The notes under the pieces: model-generated
Seen by the model: the letters and a program-made list of their open reading frames with translations, nothing else
What the model was told of the DNA's origin: nothing
Databases searched by the model: none
Part shown: one piece after another, positions 27,327-36,298 of the stretch
Position numbering within the stretch: the stretch's first letter is position 1
Layout: every line of letters starts with the position of its first letter
NCBI RefSeq assembly: GCF_028728065.1
Contig: NZ_CP117811.1
Location: 434,001-498,000 of the forward strand
DNA length: 64,000 bases
Direction of reading: 5' to 3'
From: Lentisphaera profundi
GTDB lineage: Bacteria; Verrucomicrobiota; Lentisphaeria; Lentisphaerales; Lentisphaeraceae
Made by a program: the position numbers and the translations under genes

Positions 27327-28117
27327 ACGGCTACCGGAGCTTTGATATGCGGATGAGGGGCGTAGCCTTCTAGCGTGAAGTCTTCATATTTAAAAGAAAA
27401 AATGTCTTTTACATCAGGATTGATTTTCATTGTAGGCAGGGTGTGAGTTTCTCGACTCAATTGGAGCTTAGCTTGCTCAAAGTGATTATTGTAAATGTGT
27501 GCATCGCCAAAAGTGTGGACGAAGTCGCCGTATTCTAAGTTACAAACCTGTGCAACCATCATGGTGAGCAGTGCGTAGGAGGCAATGTTGAAGGGGACGC
27601 CTAAGAATATATCTGCTGAGCGTTGGTAGAGTTGGCAGGAGAGTTTGTTATCAGCTACATAAAATTGGAAGAGGCTATGACAAGGGGGGAGAGCCATGTT
27701 GTCGACATCTGAAACGTTCCATGCGCTAACAATGAGTCGTCTGGAATCTGGTGTAGTTTTAATCATTTCAATGAGCTGTGATATTTGATCAATAGTTCTG
27801 CCATCAGGAGTTTGCCAGCTGCGCCATTGGTAGCCATAGACGGGGCCTAGATTTCCTTTTTCATCTGCCCAATCATCCCAGATTGAAACGCCATTATCTT
27901 TAAGGTACTTAATGTTAGTGTCTCCAGTTAAAAACCAAAGGAGCTCATGGATAATGGACCGTAAGTGACATTTTTTAGTAGTGATTAATGGGAAGCCATC
28001 TTGGAGGTTAAAGCGCATTTGGTGGCCAAATACACTACGAGTTCCCGTTCCTGTACGGTCGCTTTTGTCCGTGCCGTTTTTCATGACGTGATCTAATAAG
28101 TCGAGGTATTGTTTCAT
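27323..28117 (-). CDS. thyA: Thymidylate synthase
   Basis: 264 residues, the same length as the E. coli enzyme. [12 protein letters not shown] is the phosphate-binding loop, the catalytic Cys (about residue 146) is in [10 protein letters not shown], and the [20 protein letters not shown] segment follows. It methylates dUMP to dTMP using methylene-tetrahydrofolate. AGGGA precedes the ATG. It is the first gene of the thyA-folA unit. Confidence 0.97.
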   Translation of the reverse strand: MKQYLDLLDHVMKNGTDKSDRTGTGTRSVFGHQMRFNLQDGFPLITTKKCHLRSIIHELLWFLTGDTNIKYLKDNGVSIWDDWADEKGNLGPVYGYQWRSWQTPDGRTIDQISQLIEMIKTTPDSRRLIVSAWNVSDVDNMALPPCHSLFQFYVADNKLSCQLYQRSADIFLGVPFNIASYALLTMMVAQVCNLEYGDFVHTFGDAHIYNNHFEQAKLQLSRETHTLPTMKINPDVKDIFSFKYEDFTLEGYAPHPHIKAPVAV

Positions 28118-28331
28118 TGATTTGTTCCCTAAAATTGAGCAGTTTTGATCAATCTAACTTAAGTTTGAAAAAATCCTATCCTAATGCTTGAGGAATTGGC
28201 TGGGGGCCTTTTAAGGAAATGTCACTTTTTTCCATGATTAAATTTGGTTTGACAAAGGGACTTTTTTACAAATGCACATAAATTACTTGAATTGATTCAA
28301 ATTTAATAATTAATCGCAGTATCGGGGATTG

Positions 28332-29729
28332 ATGGAAATATTCATTTATGTTCTTCTAGGCATAGTCATTGGTATCTTGGTGGTAATTCACGCCTTGAAA
28401 ATCCGTGAGTTACAGGAAGCGAATCGCAGATATTGCGAAGATCGCAAAGCCGTCGCCAACTTTCTTAATCGTTTTGCTCATTCAGTGGCCATGGCAGGTG
28501 GCAATATTGATTCAACGATGGTCTCCCTCGGTCGCTTTATTGTGAGTACGATTCACGCGGAGTCTTTGTGTATATTTTTCATGGATGAAGAAGGTAAGAC
28601 AATGGAAGCCGTGACGTCCATCGGGCCCTTTCCATCTATGAGCGCATTTGAGGGTGGCGAAAAAACTGATGTAGCTTCAATTCGCGAAAGAAAAGTCATT
28701 GTAGGCGAAGGCTTTTTCGGGAAGATTTCTAAAAATATGAAGCCGGCACTTATTGGTAAATTTGAGTTATCCGAAAGCCAAGTGGAAGCGGGTATAAAAT
28801 CTCTCATGGTAGTGCCGATCGTTTTGTTCAATGAAATGCAAGGGATTATATGTGCAGTTAACTCAGAAGGGAGAAGTGGTCGCTTTGAACAGGATGACCT
28901 TGAGCTTTTTGCGTCATTAGCAGTAGTTGCAACACTTTCTAAAAATATGATTGAGACCTATGGTCAGATGGCTGATCAGCAGCGTATGCAGCAAGAATTG
29001 GAGTTTGCAAGACAAATTCAGCAAACGCTGACTCCAGTAGATATGCCTAATTTTGCTCACTTAGATATTTTTGCCCACAATATACCTGCGAAAGAAGTAA
29101 GCGGTGACTTTTATGACTTTATTAAAATTGATGAACATAGGACTTTGTTCGTCTTAGCCGACGCGAGTGGTAAAGGCTTGCCAGCCTGTCTCATTATGAT
29201 TATGACGCGATCTGTACTTCGTGCCATTTGCTCACGCTTTACCGATATGGAAAGTTTATTACTAGAGCTCAATCAATACCTCGTACAAGATACCGATATG
29301 GAACGCTTTGTGACAATGATTTTTTGTTTAGCAGATTCTCGTAATAATACTATGGAAATGGCACGAGCGGGTCACACCGAGGTCTTGCTGAAAAATGACA
29401 AGGGTGAAGTGTTTGAAATTGTTCCAGAGGGTCCTGCTATTGGTTTAATTCCAAATGAAATGGGAGTGAGTTTCGATACCTTCTCAATGGCCATTCAAGA
29501 TGGTTTCTGTTTCTTGTTTTATACTGATGGGCTGACTGAAGCTGAAAATGAAGATGGTTTAGAGTATGGTTTACCTAGGCTGAAAGAGACTTGGTGCCAT
29601 CATACAGGAAGTAGCAAAGGTCAGGCAACGGGCTTATTGAATGATATTCAGCGTTTTACCGGTGATTACCCTCAATCGGATGATCAAACTATAATGATTA
29701 TGTCTGTGAGCGAACTCAATCGTGATTAA
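28332..29729 (+). CDS. GAF-SpoIIE (PP2C-type) serine phosphatase, membrane anchored
   Basis: 465 residues from the ATG at 28332. One N-terminal transmembrane helix (about 1-20) is followed by a GAF sensor domain (about 45-205). A short coiled coil (QQELEFARQIQQTL) leads into a SpoIIE/PP2C domain (about 235-465). VSGDFYDF, DASGKGLPACL and FYTDGLTEAEN hold the metal-binding Asp residues. RsbU-like enzymes dephosphorylate anti-sigma antagonists; the partner is unknown here. The stop overlaps the mreC start by 8 bases, so it is expressed with the cell-shape genes. Confidence 0.9.
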   Translation: MEIFIYVLLGIVIGILVVIHALKIRELQEANRRYCEDRKAVANFLNRFAHSVAMAGGNIDSTMVSLGRFIVSTIHAESLCIFFMDEEGKTMEAVTSIGPFPSMSAFEGGEKTDVASIRERKVIVGEGFFGKISKNMKPALIGKFELSESQVEAGIKSLMVVPIVLFNEMQGIICAVNSEGRSGRFEQDDLELFASLAVVATLSKNMIETYGQMADQQRMQQELEFARQIQQTLTPVDMPNFAHLDIFAHNIPAKEVSGDFYDFIKIDEHRTLFVLADASGKGLPACLIMIMTRSVLRAICSRFTDMESLLLELNQYLVQDTDMERFVTMIFCLADSRNNTMEMARAGHTEVLLKNDKGEVFEIVPEGPAIGLIPNEMGVSFDTFSMAIQDGFCFLFYTDGLTEAENEDGLEYGLPRLKETWCHHTGSSKGQATGLLNDIQRFTGDYPQSDDQTIMIMSVSELNRD

Positions 29730-30492
29730 ATGGTTTAGGGCAGGGCTGTCTTTTGTGCTTTTTTGCGTTGTGGTTATCCTTGCCTTGCCTAAAATTTTCC
29801 CCGCATTAGACCCCTTGATTAAAAGTTTTTTTAGTCCTTTCTTACCCTCGGATTCAGTGGTGAGTGAAATGACTCTACGCGAAGAAAATCGCGAATTCCG
29901 CAAACAGCTTTCTCAGAGTCAGTTTGATCAGCAAGAATTGATTCGCTTACAAGAAGAGGTGAATGGATTAAGAGCTCAGTTGGATTTGAAAGGGAAATTA
30001 CCGTATAAGACAAAAGTTTTTCCAATTTATGAACGTCACCCAATAGTGTGGAACTATGAATTTAGTGTACGAGCTGATCAAGCGCGTTTATTGAGGGCCA
30101 ATCACGGCGTTTTAATTGGTGGATATTTAGCGGGTAGAGCTAAGCTGGAAAACAAAAATAGCCTTAGGATCCGTACCTTTCTTAATCATGATGAAGAGTT
30201 AGCGGTGAATGTAAAAGGCAGTTCATGGAATGGTTTACTGAAGGGTGAATATCAAGAACGATCTAAAAAGACAGGGCGATTGATTTGTCTTGTGGATTAT
30301 TTACCTCGAGATGCGGATATAAAGCCAGGTATGTTCTTACAAAGCACCGGGACGCTAGGGATACCAAAAGGGATCTTGGTAGCCAAAGTAATCGAGACTG
30401 AGAAAGATGAAGTGGTTCAGCGTGCCATTGTAGAATTATTGGCTCCAATAAAAGAAGCTGAGTACATTAGTCTAATTAGCGAGGGTGAATAA
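29722..30492 (+). CDS. mreC: Rod shape-determining protein MreC
   Basis: 256 residues, GTG start at 29722 overlapping the phosphatase stop. One N-terminal transmembrane helix is followed by a coiled coil (about 50-95, EENREFRKQLSQSQFDQQELIRLQEE). A beta-rich periplasmic MreC domain follows, with VLIGGYLAGRA and LVDYLPRDADIKPGMFLQSTG. MreC links cytoplasmic MreB to the wall-synthesis enzymes. It is followed without a gap by mreD and mrdA. mreB and rodA are not in the window. Confidence 0.92.
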   Translation: MIKWFRAGLSFVLFCVVVILALPKIFPALDPLIKSFFSPFLPSDSVVSEMTLREENREFRKQLSQSQFDQQELIRLQEEVNGLRAQLDLKGKLPYKTKVFPIYERHPIVWNYEFSVRADQARLLRANHGVLIGGYLAGRAKLENKNSLRIRTFLNHDEELAVNVKGSSWNGLLKGEYQERSKKTGRLICLVDYLPRDADIKPGMFLQSTGTLGIPKGILVAKVIETEKDEVVQRAIVELLAPIKEAEYISLISEGE

Positions 30493-30980
30493 TGGCGATT
30501 AGGTCCCTTAGCTTTTATGTATTTAATTTTTTTTTCGTCGTTTGGGTAGAAAGTTTTTGTGCTTCAAAATCTTTATTCCTCCCTTTATCTGCGATCTATA
30601 TATTTTATCTGACGGTAGCACGAGGAATATATCAGTCTTTGATTTCGATGGCAGTGTTGATGGTATTACTGGAGGCCGTGTGTGGCTATAATAATTTGAC
30701 CTTGAGTTTGGTGATATTTGTCACGGCGTATTTTTGGAGAGATATGGGGGATTGTCAGAATTTCATTCCACAGATTCTCCCCATATTCATCGCTTTGTTT
30801 ATAGCTTATATCCTGATGTTTGGTCTGTCTGATAAGTGGATCTTAGTCAATGTGTCTTTGCCCTCCTTGGTGATAAGTTCAATAGTGGCACCACTCTTTT
30901 TATGCTTCTGGGATTTTCTCTCAGATTCATTAAGCTTGTCGCGTTTCTCTGTTTTAGATAATTATGCAGAAGACTTGTAG
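30492..30980 (+). CDS. mreD: Rod shape-determining protein MreD
   Basis: 162 residues, almost entirely hydrophobic with about five transmembrane helices and an acidic C-terminus. Sequence identity to named MreD proteins is not obvious by eye. Length, topology and the position between mreC (TAATG overlap) and mrdA (5-base gap) support the call. MreD is a membrane part of the elongasome. Confidence 0.82.
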   Translation: MAIRSLSFYVFNFFFVVWVESFCASKSLFLPLSAIYIFYLTVARGIYQSLISMAVLMVLLEAVCGYNNLTLSLVIFVTAYFWRDMGDCQNFIPQILPIFIALFIAYILMFGLSDKWILVNVSLPSLVISSIVAPLFLCFWDFLSDSLSLSRFSVLDNYAEDL

Positions 30981-30985
30981 TTGTT

Positions 30986-33246
30986 ATGAGTTTTAAAGAA
31001 AGAGTCAATAAAGAGTTTAGCCCTCGGATGTGGGTATTATTGTTGATGGCAGTGGCCTTTTCCGCGATCTTGATTTGGCGGCTTTATTATGTGCAGTTAC
31101 TCGATAAGGGCGCTTATACAAGTGAGATGAAAAAACAGATTATTCGGCCCGTGAGAATCCCCCCTGTAAGAGGTAGGATTGAAAGTATAAACGGTGAAGT
31201 CTTGGCGAATAACGAGCCCTCTTTTTCTTTGGATTTTTACTTGCCAGAATACCGTCGACCAGGAGTGTCGAAATACTGGACCGCGGCCGAGAATGTATCG
31301 GTCTTTATTAAAGAAATTGAAGCTCGTATTCATCATCATGCGAATATTAGTACCTCATTTATAGAGAAGGCCCTACGCCGTCGTGAAAAAGACTTGGGGA
31401 TTTCTCTACAAAAAAAAGCCAAGACAAAAGAGGCCTTTGAGCAACAAAAAATTCGTAATCAGCTCTTGCGAAAGGAGAAGCTTGAAAGTTTGGTGGTTTT
31501 TAAAGATGTCTTGCCAGGTTTGATTGATCAGGTAAAGAGCCTCAATTTGCCAAATTCTTTAGAATGGCGAGATGCACAATTACTTTGTCATTTAGACAAA
31601 ATTAAAGTTGATGAAGGCTTAGGATCTTATAGCCGTACGGGAAAAGCTTTAATCCAGGAATTAGATGCCTTGTGTTTAGCGATGGGGCGAGAGCATGAAG
31701 TGGAACTCGAGGATGTAGTGCAGCATTTGTACCGTAAACCAGCACTGCCTTTTCGTGGTTTGAGTGATTTATCATTGAAAGATCGCTCGGTCTTGGCAGG
31801 AAGAAAAACGAAGCGTTATCAAGTTGTGATGACTCCTAAGCGAATTTATAAAGACAACTATGTATTTTCGCATATAACGGGTTACACAGGGCGCCGGGAA
31901 CCATCATCTCATGAAGATATTGATGATTACTTTTATTTTTCTCCAGAATTGTGGGGACGAACAGGGCTTGAGTATGCTTATGATAAAGAGCTTGCGGGTA
32001 AGGGAGGAAAAGAATTACTGTATGTTAATCGAACGGGTTTTGCTGTTGATAAAGTTAAGGGTTTAGGTACAGAGAATTCTATTATAGAGGCTAAGCATGG
32101 GGAGAATCTACGTTTAACGATTGACGAAGAGGCTCAAGCGATTGCTTATGACTTAATGAAAGATAAGCGCGGCTCTATGGTGGTGATGGATATATATACG
32201 GGAGCCATTCTGGTAATGGTATCCACGCCTTCGTTTGATTTAAGTCGTATTCGTCATTTCGATTATTATAAAGAAATAGTGCGCGATGCGCCTTCTGTAC
32301 CGTGGGTGAAGTTGCCACGAGCAATGCATAACCGTGCAGTACAAGCTGCGTATATGCCAGGCTCAATAATAAAGCCTTTGGTTGCAGGTTTAGCCTTAGA
32401 GAGTGGTTTGATTGATGAAGACTCTATCTATGACTGTGATGGAGCATATAAGCTTGGGAAGAGTAGTAAAATTCGCTGTGCTAATCGTTGGGGACATGGA
32501 AAGCTGAATGTGACCAAGGCATTAGAGGTGAGTTGTAACCCGTTCTTTATTGATTTAGCCGTGAGACTGGGGATGGAAGATTTAGTGGGGCTCTATGAGC
32601 GAGTGGGTTTAGGTAAATTCCCCATTTATGAAGAGGGCATATCGAAGCGCTTGTCATACGAAAGTAAAGGAAGCTTGCCAGATATAGAGCTCGATAATCG
32701 CATTGGTGAATTGGCATATATTGGCATTGGTCAAGGAAAGATCGAGTTGAGTCCAATACAGGCATGCGCTTATATTGCGGCCATCGCAAATGGAGGGAAC
32801 TTGCTGAAGCCTTATCTAGTAGATGAGCATTTAGATTCTTTAGAAAAAAATATCATTTCAAAGCACCAGAATCACTTCCGTGGTGATTTGGGATTTTCGC
32901 AGAAAACAATTGATTTGATTCATCGTGGTATGTTTGATGTGATCCACGGTTCAAATGCTTCAGCTAAGGCTGGCCGTACTGATGAAGGAATTACTTTAGC
33001 AGGGAAAACGGGTACGGCTCAAGTTCCCTATTACGAGAAGAATGAGCAGGGCAAGACGAAGCTTGGCGCAGATGGTAAGGCGATACGAAAAATTCAAAAA
33101 AATTGTTGGTTCGCCAGTTTTGGTCCTTATGAGAGCCCTCGATATGCAAGTATTGTTTTAGTTGAGGATGGAAATAGTGGGGGACGAGTGCTGCTCCAGT
33201 AACAAGAACTTTTTTTGATACGTGGTCCAAGACTAAAAAGAAATGA
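30986..33246 (+). CDS. mrdA: Penicillin-binding protein 2 (D,D-transpeptidase), with 3'-terminal frameshift
   Basis: About 750 residues. It has an N-terminal membrane anchor, then a PBP dimerisation domain starting at IPPVRGRIESINGE. An insert of roughly 140 residues rich in charged helices (about 105-245) makes it longer than E. coli PBP2 (633). The transpeptidase domain has SIIK (Ser460, Lys463), SCN (Ser516) and KTGTA (Lys674). The annotated frame ends at 33202 after GGRVLLQ. Adding one base at the G5 run 33179-33183 gives GGTSAAPVTRTFFDTW and a stop at 33246, matching the conserved GGxxAAP end of PBP2. It makes wall cross-links during elongation. This is a real truncation or a sequencing error. 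Confidence 0.92.
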
Positions 33247-33263
33247 AAATCATAGTGGCTGCA

Positions 33264-33372
33264 TTTTGTCTAGACAAAAAAATAGACAAGAACAATAGTC
33301 GCTCAGTCTTATAATAAAATTTAGGGCTGCATGGCCCTGTTGCATGAATTACACAGAGGATTGTTCTTGTCT
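33264..33372. repeat. Nested inverted repeats in a non-coding stretch
   Basis: Non-coding DNA 33247-33521 contains a perfect 16-base palindrome (33264-33279, centre TCTAGA). It also holds a 13-base inverted repeat AGACAAGAACAAT (33284-33296)/ATTGTTCTTGTCT (33360-33372). Inside that is a small hairpin AGGGC-TGCATG-GCCCT (33323-33338). No ORF is present. A structured RNA, a MITE-like remnant or protein-binding sites are possible. Confidence 0.6.
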
Positions 33373-33470
33373 TAGTTATATTATAAACACAAAAGAATGA
33401 ATAGCAAATAAGTACTTAAATATATTTGGAAAAATATAAGATTTGGATGAATTCGATTGTGACTAGGCAA

Positions 33471-33500
33471 TAAAAAAGGCGAACTAATAAGTTCGCCTTA
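33471..33500 (-). terminator. Terminator of the pseudopilin gene at 33522
   Basis: On the minus strand GGCGAAC-TTATTA-GTTCGCC is followed by six T. It lies about 25 bases downstream of the pseudopilin stop. Confidence 0.88.
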
Positions 33501-33521
33501 TTGAAAATAATTGGCTTTGTA

Positions 33522-33992
33522 TTATTCCCAAGTATTTAAGATGTCTCCATCTTTATCTTTACACCAGAGTGCGACTTTATCAGCTACGTCTTCATTAGGG
33601 GCATCACTAAAGCCAGAGTCGTTAGGATTTACTGAATTAAGATAGTTAACATCCATGATGATAGCATATTCCTCTCCCCATGGAGTTCGCTTTATTTCAC
33701 CTTTAATGAAGGAGTGTTTACGGGTATTTTCCGTGCCGTTAAGATATGTCCACATGGTGTCCCACTTATTGTCTGAACTTTCAAGTGCCGTGTCTGTAGT
33801 AGGAAAACTCTTAAAAGTGGAAAGGTACTGAGTGACGGCCATTTTGATTTGTTGCATCTCAGCTTTTGCGCGAGTCTCACGTGCGGACTCACGTGCGATA
33901 CTAATTCCCGTGAGGAGCATACCAATAATCAAAGAAATGATGGCGAGTACGACTAAGAGTTCAATAATAGTGAATTGTTTAGATTTTTTCAT
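33522..33992 (-). CDS. Type II secretion pseudopilin GspG-like
   Basis: 156 residues. The prepilin leader is MKKSKQF^TIIELLVVLAIISLIIGMLL with Glu at +5 after the processing point. A long amphipathic helix then has ARETRAKAEMQQIKMAVTQYL, as in GspG-type major pseudopilins. A C-terminal part has TPWGEEYAI and an acidic NPNDSGFSDAPNED region that may be a calcium site, as in GspG. There is no H-X9-DG motif, unlike the genes at 5.5-6.9 kb. It is monocistronic with its own terminator; the secretion machinery is not in the window. Confidence 0.83.
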   Translation of the reverse strand: MKKSKQFTIIELLVVLAIISLIIGMLLTGISIARESARETRAKAEMQQIKMAVTQYLSTFKSFPTTDTALESSDNKWDTMWTYLNGTENTRKHSFIKGEIKRTPWGEEYAIIMDVNYLNSVNPNDSGFSDAPNEDVADKVALWCKDKDGDILNTWE

Positions 33993-34225
33993 GTGGAGTT
34001 ACCGTAATTAATTAATCTTACCTAAAACTTAAAACGAGTGAAAGTACTTGTAAAGCAAGTTCATGTGCTTTTTTGATGCGAGCCTCTTGAAAAAGCACTT
34101 AAAAAAATACATTAGAGATTAAAAAGAGCGTTTTAAATAAAGTTAGGCATGAAAGCTGAAAAATTTGCCTTTGGAGTCGCGGAGGGTAGGTTTAGATATA
34201 ACAAAATCAAAATAGGAGATGCATT

Positions 34226-35047
34226 ATGGGTTTACACGGACGTGGGAAAAAGCCAGTAAAGGCTTATGAGAATATGGATTTCATTAATTCGTCAGATGGG
34301 CGCCTTTTGCGGATTATGTCCGAAATGATCGAGCCGAAACGACGGTTTTCCAAAAGTAAAATCCGAGACAGTATCGCCTTCTTTGGCTCGGCACGACTCT
34401 TATCGAAAGAAGATGCAGGGATAATGCTAGAGCGAGCCGAACTAACTGGTGATGAATCTAAGATTCAAAAAGCTCAAGGGGCAGTAAAGATGTCCCGTTA
34501 TTTTGAAGAGTCGGTTGAGTTAGCTGAAATGTTGACTAAATGGTCAATTGAAAATGACTTCGGTTATTACATTTGTTCTGGTGGTGGGCCAGGTATTATG
34601 GAAGCTGCAAATTTGGGGGCAAGTAAAGTTCCAGGTGGCCAGTCGATTGGCTTAAATATTTCATTGCCTTTTGAGCAGGAACCCAATCCCTACATAAGTC
34701 CCGAGTTGAACTTCGAGTTTAATTATTTCTTCATTCGCAAGTTTTGGTTCACTTATTTAGCTAAAGCGATCGTGGTATTTCCGGGCGGATTTGGAACCTT
34801 CGATGAATTCTTCGAAATCTTAACCTTGATTCAAACAGGGAAAACAACCAAGACCATCCCCATTGTTCTTTATGGGAAAGAGTTCTGGAGTAATATAGTG
34901 AATTTTGATTACCTAGTGGAAGCGGGTGTGATTTGCAAGAAAGATCTCGATCTTTTTGTTTGGGCAGATTCACCCAAAGAGGCTTTTGAGTATGTGATTG
35001 CGGAACTCAAACTTCAGCGTCGTTTACATTCAGAGTTTTACCAATAA
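34226..35047 (+). CDS. LOG family protein (Rossmann-fold nucleotide-binding)
   Basis: 273 residues. SIAFFGSARL begins the Rossmann fold. The signature GGGPGIMEAANLGA and PGGFGTFDEFFEILTLIQTGK contain the catalytic Arg/Glu neighbourhood of LOG proteins (cytokinin riboside 5'-monophosphate phosphoribohydrolase), once labelled lysine decarboxylases. The likely reaction is release of a base from a nucleoside monophosphate; the physiological substrate is unknown. AGGAG precedes the ATG. It is monocistronic, with a strong terminator. Confidence 0.9.
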   Translation: MGLHGRGKKPVKAYENMDFINSSDGRLLRIMSEMIEPKRRFSKSKIRDSIAFFGSARLLSKEDAGIMLERAELTGDESKIQKAQGAVKMSRYFEESVELAEMLTKWSIENDFGYYICSGGGPGIMEAANLGASKVPGGQSIGLNISLPFEQEPNPYISPELNFEFNYFFIRKFWFTYLAKAIVVFPGGFGTFDEFFEILTLIQTGKTTKTIPIVLYGKEFWSNIVNFDYLVEAGVICKKDLDLFVWADSPKEAFEYVIAELKLQRRLHSEFYQ

Positions 35048-35064
35048 TTAGAACTTATTTAAGC

Positions 35065-35105
35065 AGAGCTCCTTGGAATTATTCCAAGGAGCTCTTGTGT
35101 TTTTG
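35065..35105 (+). terminator. Terminator after the LOG-family gene
   Basis: AGAGCTCCTTGGAAT-T-ATTCCAAGGAGCTCT is a perfect 15-base-pair palindrome, followed by TGTGTTTTT. It lies between the LOG gene and prfA. Confidence 0.85.
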
Positions 35106-35199
35106 GGGTGTCAAAAGAAGATGAGTTTTGGCTCTCAGCTTGCAAAGTTTCAAAGGGGGCTTTAATTCACGAATAAAAAAGAATAATTTTAGGTTAAAA

Positions 35200-36276
35200 A
35201 TGATTGATATTAGTCAACGTGTAGAAAGCTTAAGGATGCGTTTTAAGCAGGTAGAAAGTGAGCTTTCAGATCCGTCAGTATTTGACGATAAGGATCGCTA
35301 CCAAGAGTTAAGTAAGGAGCACCAACGGCTTTCGGCTTTAGTTGAATGCTATGATCGTTTAGAGTCAGCAAAATCTGAGCTTCAAGAGAATAAAGAAATG
35401 TTAACAGCAGAATCTGACGAAGAATTAAAAGATATGATTCGTTTGGATATTTCTAGTTTAGAAGAAGAAGTTCCTAAATTAGAAAAGCAATTAATGATTT
35501 TGATTGTGCCACCAGATCCCAATGACTCAAGAAATTGTATTGTGGAAATTCGCCCTGCAGCAGGGGGAGATGAAGCAGCGCTTTTTGCAGAAGATTTAAT
35601 GAGGATGTATCAACTCTATAGTTCGTCAAAAGGCTGGAAGATAGAAGTTTTGGAATACACCCCGAGTGATCTAGGTGGTCTGAAGGCGACTGTTTTTAGT
35701 GTAAAAGGCGTCGACGTTTTTCGCGAATTGAATTTCGAGAGTGGAGTTCATAGAGTTCAAAGAATTCCTAGGACTGAAACCCAGGGACGTATTCATACTT
35801 CCACAGTAACAGTTGCCGTTTTGCCCGAAGCAGAAGAAGTGGATTTGCATATTGATCCAAAAGATTTAAAAATTGATACCTACCGTTCAAGTGGTGCGGG
35901 TGGTCAGTGTGTAAATACAACTGACTCGGCTGTTCGTGTGACTTATGTGCCTACGGGTTTAGCTTGTTACTCTCAGCAGGAGCGTTCACAGCATCTGAAC
36001 AAAGAAATTGCGATGAACTTATTGCGTGCTAAACTATTGGATGAAAAAATCCGTAAAGAGAAGCAGAAAATGGCAGATGAACGTCGTGGTCAGATTGGTA
36101 CAGGAGATCGTTCAGAAAGGATTCGTACATACAATTACCCACAGAGTCGTATTTCGGATCACCGCTTTGGTGTGAGTGTCTATAATCTTCCGGATGTAAT
36201 GGCAGGTAAGTTTAGTGACGTTATGGATAAGATCCTTGCGATTGATGCTGAGCAACGTTTAGCGGAAGAAATGTAA
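35200..36276 (+). CDS. prfA: Peptide chain release factor 1
   Basis: 358 residues from the ATG at 35200 (MIDISQRVESLRMRF). The upstream in-frame TTG at 35128 would add a non-conserved 24-residue leader. IPRTETQGRIHTSTV contains the PxT stop-codon-recognition tripeptide of RF1. GAGGQCVNTTDSAVR holds the GGQ motif that triggers peptide release. It acts at UAA and UAG on the ribosome. prmC, a frequent neighbour, is absent; an ABC-F gene follows. Confidence 0.95.
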   Translation: MIDISQRVESLRMRFKQVESELSDPSVFDDKDRYQELSKEHQRLSALVECYDRLESAKSELQENKEMLTAESDEELKDMIRLDISSLEEEVPKLEKQLMILIVPPDPNDSRNCIVEIRPAAGGDEAALFAEDLMRMYQLYSSSKGWKIEVLEYTPSDLGGLKATVFSVKGVDVFRELNFESGVHRVQRIPRTETQGRIHTSTVTVAVLPEAEEVDLHIDPKDLKIDTYRSSGAGGQCVNTTDSAVRVTYVPTGLACYSQQERSQHLNKEIAMNLLRAKLLDEKIRKEKQKMADERRGQIGTGDRSERIRTYNYPQSRISDHRFGVSVYNLPDVMAGKFSDVMDKILAIDAEQRLAEEM

Positions 36277-36298
36277 TTGAGTTTAACTGAGAGTTTTT

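Noticed and set aside
33179-33183. Programmed ribosomal frameshift in mrdA
   Set aside because: No heptameric slippery sequence or downstream pseudoknot was recognised, and a simple missing G explains the break; kept only as an open possibility under findings.
33338-33360. Insertion-sequence end (GGCCCTGTTGCA resembles some IS terminal repeats)
   Set aside because: Only a short match, no transposase fragment and no paired end or target duplication was seen.
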